Shown here: positions 37,691-49,935 of the stretch, in pieces
Numbering within the stretch: the first letter of the stretch is position 1
Layout of the letters: each line of letters starts with the position of its first letter
Assembly: GCA_029204225.1 (NCBI GenBank)
Contig: CM055093.1
Location: 391,001-455,000 of the forward strand
Source: Diphasiastrum complanatum
Taxonomy: Eukaryota > Streptophyta > Lycopodiopsida > Lycopodiales > Lycopodiaceae
Reading direction: 5' to 3'
Length of the DNA stretch: 64,000 nucleotides
The notes under the pieces: generated by a model
What the model saw: the letters and a program-made list of their open reading frames with translations, nothing else
What the model was told of the DNA's origin: nothing
The model's database searches: none
Made by a program: the position numbers and the translations under genes

Positions 37691-38010
37691 TCTAGCTATT
37701 TCTAGATATGCAACCAAATTTGGCTAAAGATCATTGATGAACTAAATGTGTTTTGATCTTTGATTTTTCACATATGCTATGCTTGGTGCATAAAGAAAAG
37801 CATGATTTGAATGAAATGTTTTTTAACGTAACCCTAAACTCTAAACCATCTATATAATGGTTTTCTAGTAGCTTTGAATTGAAAGCCAAGTCATATATTT
37901 CGTAGATGACTTGCCATGTTTCACAAAATGTTGATGACGACTTGGTATACTTCCATATATGTAAGGCCCTAAATGTTGAAGGTGCAAAAAATAAAATATT
38001 TGAATAAAGT

Positions 38011-38225
38011 CAGAAAATCCAATAGGTAGATGGACGAGTTTCCACTAGTATATATTCTCTCTTAGGAGAGAATATTTCTCTTTCGATCCCCATGCAACCT
38101 GAGATAGCAATTGACCTCCTATTCATGCATTATAGCAGTCAAACACCATGCAAGTGTTCCTATGTCCAAATATAAGTCTGGGCCCTCATATGATTATTAA
38201 TTACTTTATTGGCCAAGCCCGGAAT
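38011..38225. repeat. Direct repeat with conserved hairpin, copy 2
   Basis: Partner of 35851-36067, 2.16 kb away. The hairpin is kept: TATTCTCTC and GGAGAGAATA with a 3-base loop near 38055. The two copies flank the copia integrase, module and LTR remnant. Confidence 0.85.
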
Positions 38226-39640
38226 GACTAGGCATAATTAAAAACCACATACACTTGAGTGACTGACTATTTATGTTTGGGATGAGCTGTGAAAATACAA
38301 AATACTATAATGGTGGGATCGTGGACTGTCAACCCATTCTCCCATCCATGCAAAGGATCATGGGCTGTCAACCCACTTTCCTAGTTTAAAGAGCATACTT
38401 GATCTACCAAACAACAAGCATGACACATTAGTGCATACAGTCTAGCTTTAGATCTATGATAAATTGTACATAACTTGATCCACGTGTTGAGCCTGTTCCC
38501 ACGTGTGAATGGTAGTCATAAATGCATTTAATTTTAGTTAGATATAAAATGTCTTGATTGACACTTCAAGAACCGGTTTTTCAAGTCAATCCAAGTAGAA
38601 ACCAACACTGGTTCAATCTAACTGAACCATGTTCTCGTCTCCTTTCTTACTTATTGATCAAACATTCCCAAGTGAATGAGAGATGGTTCTCACATGTGAG
38701 AAGCTGTTCCCAGGGGTGTACATATCTGAAAAATATTAATAGCTTATCATAGGAGTTGATCTTGGAAGTTCCTATAAGTTAAGGAAATTACCTCAAGTCG
38801 AGCAAAATCATGGTGAGGCAATGGCATCAGGTTAGGAGTCAAAGAGGTGGGTGCTTATCTAGCATTGATTGGTGGATTTGAAGTGATGTGGCATTCCCCA
38901 CACGTGCCAAGCCTATTTAGTCAGCATATCAAGTCGAAATGTACTTGATCTATATATAGATCATCATTGTGAATATGAAATTTGATGAGAGATCTTGGTT
39001 TTGAGGCAAATCCTTGTCATTTTTACTATTTGTGTTGTGAATTTTTGCATTGAATGCTTTTCGTAGTTAATGAACTTCACTCTCTGCTCATTGTTCGTAC
39101 AGTGACAGAGTTTCACACGTGTGAAACTGCTCTTTGATTAGTTTGATCAATTCACAAGTTTTTCTTGCTAGTTAGGTGCAAATTGTTTATCAAGATCTAG
39201 ACATTACATTTTTTATTGATCTATCTAACTAGCATCCAACACCTCTTGTGGATCGATTGTAGATCCATTTAAGGTCCAAAAATCAGAGAATTCAACAGCT
39301 ATCAACTGAGTTGTGTTGGCTAGTTAATGCCACCAGGTTGAAAGATTCTTTCATATATGTCAATTATGGCTTCATTACCTCTCATATTTGCATTTCTATT
39401 TTATCATGGCACTACTCTAAACATGACAAATCAAATATGGTGCACTGCTGATTTTGCTGATAAATAATTTTGCCATATCCTACACAAGAATGTTGAATAC
39501 ACTGACAAACAATAGTTTAAAATATAAACATTCTTTGTGTTCCTTTTGATATGTAAGCACTGCTGAACTGGGTTTCTGGCAATTATGATTTAAAAGGATG
39601 TGTTGTCAAAAATAAATAAAGGTATTCAAAAATATTTTCA
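38226..39640. other. Spacer with repeated G-box palindromes, possible old LTR
   Basis: CACGTG occurs at 38481, 38500, 38901 and 39116, plus the 16-bp palindrome TTCTCACATGTGAGAA at 38687-38702. A TATA-like CTATATATAG lies near 38950. No coding sequence was recognised. Confidence 0.5.
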
Positions 39641-42166
39641 TGCAATATTGAGGCATGGAGTCGGAACAGCCCAAATATGAAAAATATTTCCTTGTAGGAG
39701 CTCCCAGCAGCCTATCAAACAACAAAGTTGGTAAAATTCACACTAATGAGACACAAGCAGCACAGCAACAAATCTTTTTCTTAGCTTAGCTTATTTCGTT
39801 GGAAGGGCCCCAATATACAGTGCACACAAGAACGTAAAGAGCGCCAGGGCCATCCAACACGTTGATTTTCAATGAATTTTGTACAATTGATTAAACCAGC
39901 TGGCAACTTTCTTAGTCCAATCATCTGCTCAAAGCTTATTCACGTGATGACCACACAAAACCTCGTTCTTGGATAAGCTCAAAATGGGCACAAAGCTTCC
40001 CTCAGTCCATGGCAACTAACAAAAAAAAATGTCCAACTGTCAAGTGAAGGCCTTCTTGCGTTGAGTTCACAATGAAAATATTGGCTGAAAATTTGATAGT
40101 TTATTGTTGACCAAATGAAACTGCAATGCATATCTTTAACTTCAATGTCCACATAATCATGGAAGTGAGGTTTAAACCTGAGCCAGAAGGCAAGTTGTGA
40201 CGAAGTAGCTGCCTCTAAAGCTTGTGAAGAAGCTCAGGTAGCATAATTGTGGAGCTTCAGGATAGTCCTGTGCAGATTGGAAAAAAAAATGTCTTGTAAG
40301 CACCTCCAAGCTATAACCTGCAGACGGAAGTTGTGATCTATGTATCAAGTCAGCATTGATCATAACAGAACACAAGTGAACAAACTAACCAGCATCAGCC
40401 ATAAGAAAAACAGATTTCAGTAAATGACTGCAAATGTTAACAACCACATTAGATCACCTATGTCAAACAGTCTATCTAGCAGACAGTAGCATGCTAGAGG
40501 CAAGAAGCACAATGCAAATTCATATACTGAAGAACACTAACATATAAAACCCAATATATGCATCGTGTTTGGTTCCCAGATTCCCACTCTCAAGTTTAAC
40601 AAATTTGAAGAAACATGCTATGAACATGCGAGGAAATATTATCTCTTTGTGAGGTCATCAAAGTTTACAAATTCAATTGAGAGGTCAGTATGTCATTCAG
40701 TAAAGCTTAGAACTAAAACCAAGTCAGAAATACATATCAAAGTTAACCATAAATCCATAATAGCACTAGGAACTGCGTTCTGGAGATGAAAACATTTGCA
40801 GCATATTTGGAAAAAGTATTTTTTTCTGATTAAATTTGTCATTGAAGAAAATTTTTCAATAGCACTCGTTGGCAAAACTTCATTAAGTGCAGAGATTTTG
40901 CAAGAAACATTCTATGATCTATTAACTATATATTTTCTAGTTAACCCAAAAAAATCTGTGACAAATCATGGTACAATCCATCCATCGACTTTTCACAGTT
41001 CCATAAGCAAAAAACTTTGAAGAGCTTCTCACCTTTTTTGTTGTTGCTTCGTTCTACCAGCTAAAATGGTCAGCCTATGACAGTAGAATTGAGTTTTAAG
41101 CTGATCCCAGTTCCAATCTTAGTTCTTTACAGAATCTCTTTCGGAGGATTACCTTTCAACTCTTGATTGTTGCCAAAGCAGCTTAATAACTAGGCTAAAA
41201 TGGATTTTCTGTTTATCTTGCAACACTGTCTGCAAGATTCACAGTAAGCTGCCTGCAATGCCTGAGCGAAGGATAAATTAATTAAGAAGTATAGCAACCT
41301 CACAAATTTATAATAAATTTAAGCTAATCAGAACTGCCTGCCAGTGAGGTTTAGTGGTAGTAATGAATGAGTTAAAGCTTTGTACCAACAGACTGATGCC
41401 GAAATGAATTCATCTGTGTTCTGAGCAATGGTTGTGCAAAATTCACATTCTAGAATTATTCAGTACACAAGGGCCTTTCTTATAAAAAATTAGAGAGAGC
41501 ATTTCTCCAGTTTGCTTATGGGATTTAAGAACTTAAACTTTGAAATGAATTATATGTCTAAGTTTAACCTTGTAGTTTCTACAAAATGAATCCTCTTAAC
41601 ATTACGCTTGCGGCTTGGACTTATACTCACATGATGCCAAACCGGGCTTTCTACTTTAACCAAAAATGTCCATATAAATTAAATCGTGTTTTTCCATGGT
41701 AGGGCCCTGCCTTATAGACACTTTTCACCTTCACTGGGCTGGGTGGCTTCCTCCTGCACTCCAACTCCCAACATTCCCCCATTGCTAATGAAACACCCAC
41801 CAGGAACTAACAAGAATCAAGAAACATCAAAGATTTGTGAGTAGCATAACCCAGCCCAACCAAACAGGATCTTATGGATCCCCTCCCAAATTTATGCAAC
41901 TGGCAATCAACAATAGTAGGAGCTCCACACCAGTCTCCAAAAAGCAAGGCAACACTAGTAATATGTGCCAGAAGGCAAGGGAGATAGATATACTCCACCA
42001 TGCATGCACTCCACTGGCCACATAACTCAGTGTACTATGACACCTTGGCTAGTTCACTTCAGATTTCTGTCAAGCCAAGCACTCAGTAAGAATACGATTT
42101 CTTACTGTAGTCCCCAAGTATCAACTACTTTTCTGGGGTTTGAATGAACTCTTTTAGATATGTCTT
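39641..42166. other. Spacer, possibly containing host intron/exon remains
   Basis: No retroelement was recognised. On the minus strand, 40182-40271 is an open stretch bounded by an AG acceptor and a GT donor, which could be an exon, but I cannot name its product. Confidence 0.35.
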
Positions 42167-42412
42167 CTACAAGGTTCGGGCTCCAAAACTAAGCTTATCA
42201 CCTTCATGTAAGCTCAACTTCAGTTGACTTACATGAAATATTGGATGAACCCTAATTCCGTTTGAAAGGTCTAGACGATAGGCTAAAGATATAATTCTTT
42301 TGGTTATGTGGTATGGTCCACTATTTTTGAAATACATATTATTCTTTTGTTTAAGGTAGTTGTGCGTTTGATTTGACTTTGTGGTACTATCAAAACTACC
42401 ACAAAATAGCAT
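42167..42412 (-). mobile_element. Ty3/gypsy integrase C-terminal fragment
   Basis: The minus strand reads GPYHITKRIISLAYRLDLS followed by RVHPIFHVSQLKLSLHEGD, the well-known gypsy integrase tail (FHVSQL box). This is a short isolated piece. Confidence 0.85.
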
Positions 42413-45400
42413 ACAGCAATTTTTCAGTAATATCCTAGCTTAGTTCAAAGAATTATAATCTTTTTCAAAGTTAGAATTTTGAAAATTCACCTGAGTTACA
42501 TAACTGAATCCTGACAAATCCTCTAGGCTCTTGAAGATGATGAGGGAAGAGGAGAGTAAGATACGGAGAAGGGAGTGAACATGAAGGAGAAGAGTAACAA
42601 AAAAAATCAACTTTGAAATTCTGATTCTCTGATCCAAAAAAACTCAGCTGAATCAGTTAGAAGCAGAAAATCAGATGGTTCTGAATTGGTAGACAACAAT
42701 AGTTTCATATTATCTTCTCAAAACTACTCAAATCTTCAATTATATAGCTTCCATTTCTTTCATTGCAGCTTGTAGTTCGGAATTATATTTTTGCAGCTAC
42801 TCATTTAGCATAACCATCTACGTGGTGGGTTATATGAGGTTACTTTTGCGACAACGTCTTTGACAAACAAATTTTTGCAACCTTACGTTTTTTGGTATCT
42901 CCAACATCTTTTGTCCTTTCTTTCAGTATATGAATCTCATATACGTGTTGTCAGCACTTAAGACACTATATTTGTTAGTAAGGGAGAGATATGAACACAT
43001 AATTCAATACAGATCACAGTAGGAGATAATATTCATTTCAACCCTCGGTCAATAATATTTGTATCGTCATGTACCAAGTTAAACACCCTTTAATTTTGTT
43101 CAGTGGATAAGCTCAGGCTAATATGAGAGCAGTAGAAATGACCATTACACAAACAAATAGACCCAAAACTAACCGAATACACCATGAGGCACAAGACATG
43201 TTGACAGTGTAAAACTTTCAAAATAATTGTCCAGCGCTTAGTGGTCGATTGTTTGTTTGCTAAGCTTCCATAGCCTCATCAGTGAATAGCTTTAATTTCT
43301 GAAATTTTTTATAGGAACGTGTAAGAATGCATTGTTACGCTTCTTGAAGAACTTTCGTAATGCTGTCCACATCCTTTTAGCATTATGCATATTTATGGTC
43401 ATGAGCGAGTTGTAGGGATTGGAACGTTTGGTTCAAGGCCTCAAATATTGCTTATTGCAGTCACATTGTTCATATCATTTGAAACATGCTCTAATGTACA
43501 TCGTACAATGTAGATGTTGCACAGTGATTGCATCTTTAGGCTATATGGAAATTATTTTTATTGAGCAAATGCTCTCAAGCTCTAAAAACAAACTATTTCT
43601 ATGGAAAAGCAAGCTAACTCTTACTTGGCTCGAAAATTTTTACATAAAACTACAACATGATGGAGAAGATACTCTCTAACTACAGCCAAAAAGTAGACCT
43701 GGAAGACAAATGAGTCTGCAAATTATCTCCGTATTAAGCGTGAGCGGCGTTGTACAGTAGGCTTAGGTTGTGGTGGCTTCTTACGTAGCCCAAAAATTTC
43801 TTGTACAAGAGGGACATGTACAAGTACCAACTTCCATGCCAACAGCCATCCTGCAATCAATTATAATAACTTTGTTAAATTATGTTGTTTTTTTTTTTTT
43901 TGGGGGGGGGGGGGAGTGTGGCTGAAATTCAAATATTTCCTCTGCTACTTTGAAACAATATGAATTCTATAACAGTTAAAGGATGAATTTCAGGCTGAAA
44001 CTTTAAAAATATAGCAACAGCAAAGTTCATTATAAGCAAACCAACACTCCATCACGAACAAGTCCCGGTTATCCAGCAATGACTAAATTGCTTGTTGTCC
44101 AAAGATGACTATACTGCTTGTGGTGCTTTAAGATGCCATTACATTCATTGTACTTGGGTTCAAGGTTTTCATATAGGAAATATAGGGAACATGGAAGCAA
44201 AGAACAGAATGCTCAACACTAGGTATGGCCTTCGGGTGAGGGCCTGTGTGTGTCTGCCCATGAAGTATCTATTGCCAAGGAGATGAATCTCATAAGTAGA
44301 TTAGGAGGGCAGTAGTTGTGGGCAAGTTCTCTAGAAAGGCTCATTCTGTACCTATTTGAGCAATTGTTGTGGTAGAACTATGAGCACAAATATTGTGTCA
44401 AAGATCCTTTAGTGTGGTTCTACCCTTACTGATTGAGACACCTGATTCACATCAAAGTTTTAGACTAAACTTATGCAAGTCCGACACATCCATTCAAAGG
44501 AAGATGGATAATCAAAGGCCTCGAATCTTATTTTATAGGACTACTTGCAACATAATGTTACACCATCCAGGGGAGATCGGATTCAACATCTTTGCCTAAC
44601 GAAGTTTGGCTACAACCATTCAATCAGCAAAAATGAAAGTATTTACCCTTATTTCTTGGCATATGAGTACATTCTGTGTGTTACCAAAATGTATTGGCCA
44701 CTTTAGCTTCCTTCCTTTCTAATGCAAGAAACACCATTGAACTGGCACACAAAGCATATTCAACAACATGATGAAGAAGTGGACGATCACATATTGTATG
44801 TAAAGCTCAATGAATGGTAGCACATAATTGTTTGAGACTTCGGACCTTCTCAAAAGAGAAAATGGCTCCCCGACATAATGGTTTTGTTTGCCTGCTATAG
44901 AAGCTTAGCTCAATTACTTATCATCTCCAATTGCCAACTTGTACATGAGCCAATGACTCTTAGCTTACATTAGGCAACTATCGAAGCAGATGAGGACCTT
45001 GCAAAAGACTTTACACGATATTGAGCTTTTTCCATATCCAGCTGCTATTCTTCAAGCTAGAGTATAGCACAATACATTACGACACCAAGCACAAAATTTG
45101 GTCGAGTGGGATGGACGTCCTATGTGAGGCGATGTGATAACCTCCCCATCTTGATAATCAAGTTAGAGCACTTGCAACAACCATCAAGTCATCTGCATCA
45201 ATACATCATTAGCTTCAATATTTTCTATACTATGTTACATGTTAATGAGAGCCAAGTGATTTATTTCATTACATTAGTATCTTTCATATGCCCACATTGA
45301 GGCCAACATTCTCTAAGTAGAAGAAAGTTAAGGATATCTGTTTGACAAATAATGAAATGTATGCCCATTGGTCCCTACATCATTGTCTTTATTGCATAGC

Positions 45401-46410
45401 CCCATTTACTGAATACTTGAGAATTTAATCGTACCCAACTCACAAATTTTGGATAATCGGGGACTTACCTAGACTGACTACCCTCTCAAGACTCATAGGA
45501 TTGTCATAAAGGTTGTGGGACTTTGGTCCATAAATCATTGGTAGATTCCTAAAAGCTCTCCAAAGGGACTCTAAAAGTAGTAGCTTGCAAGAGATCCTCA
45601 TTCAATCAAGTCACTCTCTCGAGTTCTTTGTAGAGGGCTCTACAGTTCTTTATAGGAGAAGCATTATTGTTGGCAATGGATGTTGCTCATGCAATGTTCT
45701 TAGTTGAGACCACATGATAATAATTATTTATCTTCTCTTTTAAGTAAAAGGGAATACCAAAAGGTCGCCATGACCACCGATGGTACCTTACCACTCCAAG
45801 CACTCTTGAGCAATGAGGAGTGATATTTTTTACTGCTTTGATGGGGACATCGTTATGTATGTTGCTGAAGTTGTTGATCTAATGACCAAGAATATGGTTT
45901 CACTGCATAGGGTTAATAATTGCATGTCTCTCCTTCATTATGTCAGGTGTTATCCTATACATAATGAAGGAGATATTCATTTTGGGGTTGATGACGTGAA
46001 TAGGGACGTCATAGCATTTGCTCCATGCTATGCATTTTTGGTCTAAGGTAAGACTATGGTTTGACTGCATAGGGTTAAATATTGCATGTTTCGTTCATTA
46101 TCTCGAATATTATCCTAGATACAGCATCAGTGTATATTCAACTCTTTCCCTTTTATCTATTCAAGAAAGTTGCCTTGATTCCTCCTATTTAACAAATTAC
46201 CTTGAACAATGTTACTTCAGCTTGTGCCTCTACTACTCGAGCCATCTATACTTTCCATCTAATCTTAGGTATGAATGTGAAGGGGCTTAGTCAAATTTGC
46301 ATAAAGGACAATTGTAAAGCAAAAGCCACATGGACATTACCCTCCTGGTACCACTAGTGTTCATGCCACAATTCTAACAACCTCGAACTTTCTACCAATC
46401 ATAGTGACCA
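42413..46410. other. Spacer without recognised genes
   Basis: It includes a T14 then G13 homopolymer switch at about 43888-43914 and a small duplication (45893-45960 versus 46051-46115, sharing CTGCATAGGGTTAA and ATTGCATGT). A possible minus-strand terminal exon at about 43725-43851 is discussed under findings. Confidence 0.45.
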
Positions 46411-46553
46411 GGGAACGTGGGAACGTGGCTTTTTAGACGTGCCACACGTTCCAAGCGTGCTCTTATTGGGAACGTGCTCGGGAACTTGAGATTGGGAACG
46501 TGATCAAGGAACGCATTCCCAAGGAGTGGGAACGTGATTGGGAACACGTTCCC
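46411..46553. repeat. Array of GGGAACGTG / CACGTTCCC words
   Basis: About nine copies of GGAACGTG or its inverse at irregular spacing, ending in the near-palindrome GGGAACACGTTCCC (46540-46553). Confidence 0.85.
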
Positions 46554-46671
46554 AGGTCACAATTTCTGCAACGACTAAAAAACAAGATAAATGAAGGAGG
46601 AAGCCTTGGGACCATGTTCCCAGGTCACAGGTTCTGCTAAGACCTAAAAACAAGATAGATGAGAGAGGATT
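46547..46671. repeat. Two tandem copies of a roughly 70-bp unit
   Basis: GTTCCCAGGTCACA, then TTCTGC, then ACAAGATA(A/G)ATGA recurs about 70 bp later, ending at the LTR piece that begins at 46672. Confidence 0.65.
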
Positions 46672-46745
46672 TGTTAGAGATCTAAACACCACAGTAGGGC
46701 AAACACTATTGATCCACCCAACCTTGCCTACTCCCAAATATGGAG

Positions 46746-48399
46746 CGTAGAATGCCTATGATAATCGAGCTAAGTTGTACTCAGATTCGTAGTGAGTTAC
46801 TTGAGTCCTGGAGAGGGAAGTGCCAGCATGATGCATTCTTCTCTACTATCTGGAACTCAGTCCAGAGCAGACAACCACAGACTCTAGAACCAGTTCCCGG
46901 GGCTGGTGCCAGTTCATCCAAGAATACGACAGCTTCCGTTGAGGATGATGATGAGTCCGAGTATACGTCAGATGACGTTGAGGATTCTGAGCCTGTATTA
47001 CCCAAGCAAATCGTAGTGGTTGAAAGTCAGTTGACTCAAGGATTCAAATGGAAACAATATTCCATTCAGGATGAGTACTTGCTCTATAGAAATAGAGTAT
47101 GTGTCCCCAATTCAGGGGATTATAGGTAGCAGGTCCTATATGAGTGTCATGACAGTCCTAGTGCGGGGGACCCAGGCATTCAAAAGACCTATGAGCTTCT
47201 TCGTAGGCAATTTTTCTCGCCTAGTATGAAAAAGGATGTCCAACAATACGTAACCAGCTACCAGAAATGTCAGGTAAATAAAGCAGAGCGTTTAAAGGCC
47301 GGAGGGTTGTTACAGCCCTTAGATACACCAGCTGGTAAATGGGAGAGTATCTCCATGGATTTTATAGTAGGCTTGCCTAAAACCCAAAAGGGTAATGACG
47401 GTCACAGTTGACCGTCTGACCAAAATGGCGCACTTTATTCCGACCAAAACAACCGTTAGAGCTCCGGAGTTAGCGGGGTTGTTTGTAGATGGGCTATTTA
47501 AATTGTCCGACATAGTCAACGACTGGGACAATAAGTTTAATGGAAATTTTTGGAGGGCAGTATTCCATCATCTCCATACTAAACTTAATATGAGTACTAC
47601 CGACCATCCACAGACGGACGGTCAAACAGAAAGAGTAAATCAAGTGCTGGAGGATATGCTTCGTGCATACGTCAGCAAAAAGCAGACTGATTGGGAGGAG
47701 TATTTCTCGATATTAGAGTTTGCTTACAACAGTACCAAACACTCAGCTACGGGATACAACCCATTTATGCTGATGTACGATTTTCAGCCACGCTCACCCA
47801 CAGTTGTAGGGTTTAAACAAGAAAAAGTTGAAGCAGAAAATTTTTAGAGGACCTAAACCAAATGATAGAACATGCTAAGCGTAGCATTAGGCAGTCCCAG
47901 GATCGAGCCAAGCATTATGCAGATCCACGCAAACGGGATGTGCAGTTCTCCGCTGGTGAGAAAGTCTACTTGAGAGTCCCAGTTGACTCTAAAACCCTCA
48001 AATCAGGAGTGTGTGCTAAGTTGTCTCCTAGGTATTGTGGTCCATTTACCATCAGTAGGAGACTAGCCGAGGTCACCTATGAACTAGAACTCCCACACAA
48101 CAGTAAGGTTTTTCCAGTTTTTCATGTAAGTCAGTTACGAAAAGCCTTAGCCAGATCAGAAAATCTGGTAGGAGACATGTTCTAGTTCTCCCATTGGATT
48201 CTCAACAACCTCCACATGAACTAGAGGAGATTCTTGATAGTAGAGAGACGCAGACTCGTGATACTCTATACCGAGAATATCTAGTCAAGTGGAATGATCA
48301 GCCTATTGAGAATGCCACTTGGGAAAGAGGCAACGTCCTTCGCAAGATTTTTCCAGACTTTGTCTTAGAGGACCAAGACGGTTCTTAAGGGGGAGGGAG
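46746..48399 (+). mobile_element. Chromovirus integrase and chromodomain part
   Basis: A linker rich in Asp/Glu/Ser comes first. Then come the integrase zinc-binding region (Q-x-C after YVTSYQK, GGLLQPLDTPAGKWESISMD), the catalytic core with FIVGLP, DRLTKMAHFIP and STTDHPQTDGQTERVNQVLE, and the C-terminal FHVSQLRKA box. A chromodomain (REYLVKWNDQPIENATWE, about 48268-48330) is the mark of chromoviruses, where it steers integration to heterochromatin. A purine tract (TTAAGGGGGAGGGAG) ends at 48399. Confidence 0.9.
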
Positions 48400-48467
48400 T
48401 GTTACGAGCACGTAACTAGTGCCGAACCCTAGAGAACACAGGAGGTCAGATACCACAGTCAGGGTCG
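48400..48467 (+). mobile_element. Chromovirus LTR beginning
   Basis: It starts TGTTACGAGCACGTAAC after the purine tract and is the inverse of about 51220-51288. Confidence 0.85.
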
Positions 48468-49935
48468 CACTATACCTAGTCTGTGCTGGCTCGAGTTTTT
48501 TACTCTTGAACGCAACTGGTCGTTCACCCTGAGTTAGTACAGCACCAATTGCAAAGTCGCTAGCATCTGTTTCGACCACAAATGGCTGATTGGGGTCGAC
48601 GACTTTTAAAACTGGTGCTATAGCTAAGGTTGTTTTGAGAGCATCAAAGCTCTCCTGCTGTGCGGACTCCCAAATGAACTCCTTTCCCTTCCCCTTAAGA
48701 AGATAGGAACTACTATCTGAGCATATTCCTTGACAAATCGTCTGTAATATCCCGCCAAACCTAGAAAGATCTGAAGCTCTAAAATATTCTGAGGTCTTGG
48801 GAAACTTACTGTCTGAACAAGATGAACTTGTTTTTTATCTTTCTTATCTTTTTTAGTGAAAGGACACTGTCTCACTGTGTGTCCCTTGCCCATGCACACA
48901 AAGCACAAACGTTTTTGTTTGGCTTTCACAAAATCTTCTGGTTTTAAGAGCTGTATGAGCGATGGGTGTTTCTAAGGAGCTTCACCTTTAACTTTATCTT
49001 CTTTCTTTCTTTTTAAAAATTTCATTTTAAATTGAAAGTCCTTCTGAGGAGACTGCTCAGAAAGAGGCTGTTGTCTCGCCTTCCTCCTAACCACTGAATC
49101 ATCATATATTTGAGCATATCTGAGAGCTTGCTCTAGGGTAGTAGGCGAGTTTCTCTGGACCTCTACTTTATATTCATCTTTAAGGCCACGGACAAATCCT
49201 CTGATTTTCTGATAGTCATCCATGATTTTTAGCTTTAAAATTGCTTCTCGATTACTGCGAGATATATCAGATTAAGGATTTGTTCATTACTGTTGTTTCC
49301 CAGGCTTCCCAGGCTCTATCAAGTTCGTTTTCTGGTAGCAACTCTCTTAGGAAAGCCTCTTCAAAAGCTTTCCATGACCGGGGAGTCTGCCCAATCTCCT
49401 GGAGGTTTAACCACCACTTATAGGCCATGGGCCCTAAGGAAAGACTTGCCTCAATAGCCTGCAAATGGTCAGGGGTCTGTATAAGAGCATGAATGTTCTT
49501 CCATTTGTTGAGGAAGGTTTGTAGAATATCTGCGTTACTATCCTTCTCTTCCCCAATAAAAGTAGGAGGCTTTAGGTCGTTAAAGATACTAGGATGAGAC
49601 CGCATAGGCTCACCCGAAACTGATGGAAGTGGAGAAGGGGATGGTTGAGATGTGGATGGGAGGCTTCCTTTCACAGAGTTCACAATTAAACTTTTGAGCT
49701 CGGCGGATGAATTGAAATTGGCAAAAGCCAGTTTCAATTCATCCACCACTGTTACCAAGTGGAGAAACTGCTCCTTGGTAACCAATTCGTCGAGTTCTTC
49801 GGCGAATTGCTCCAGTTCTTCAACTTCCATGGGTTCTTTCCACTTACTAAAAGTCAAGGCTTCTGTTTCAAGTTCGTCGATGCCTCTCTCCGGGGGTTGA
49901 TCAAGTCCTTGAGGAGTGGTCATTTTTGGAACCAA
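48468..49935 (-). mobile_element. Chromovirus gag and RT/RNase H parts
   Basis: Minus strand: a gag body (49935 down to about 49270, with FIGEEKDSNADILQTFLNKW and the AYKWWLNL-type gag block), a second gag part (49223 to 48972), and a CCHC zinc knuckle (CFVCMGKGHTVRQC). RT/RNase H words follow: FLGLAGYYRRFVKEYA, and TDASDFAIGAVLTQ followed by PVAFKSKKL. Parts are missing and it is broken. Confidence 0.88.
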
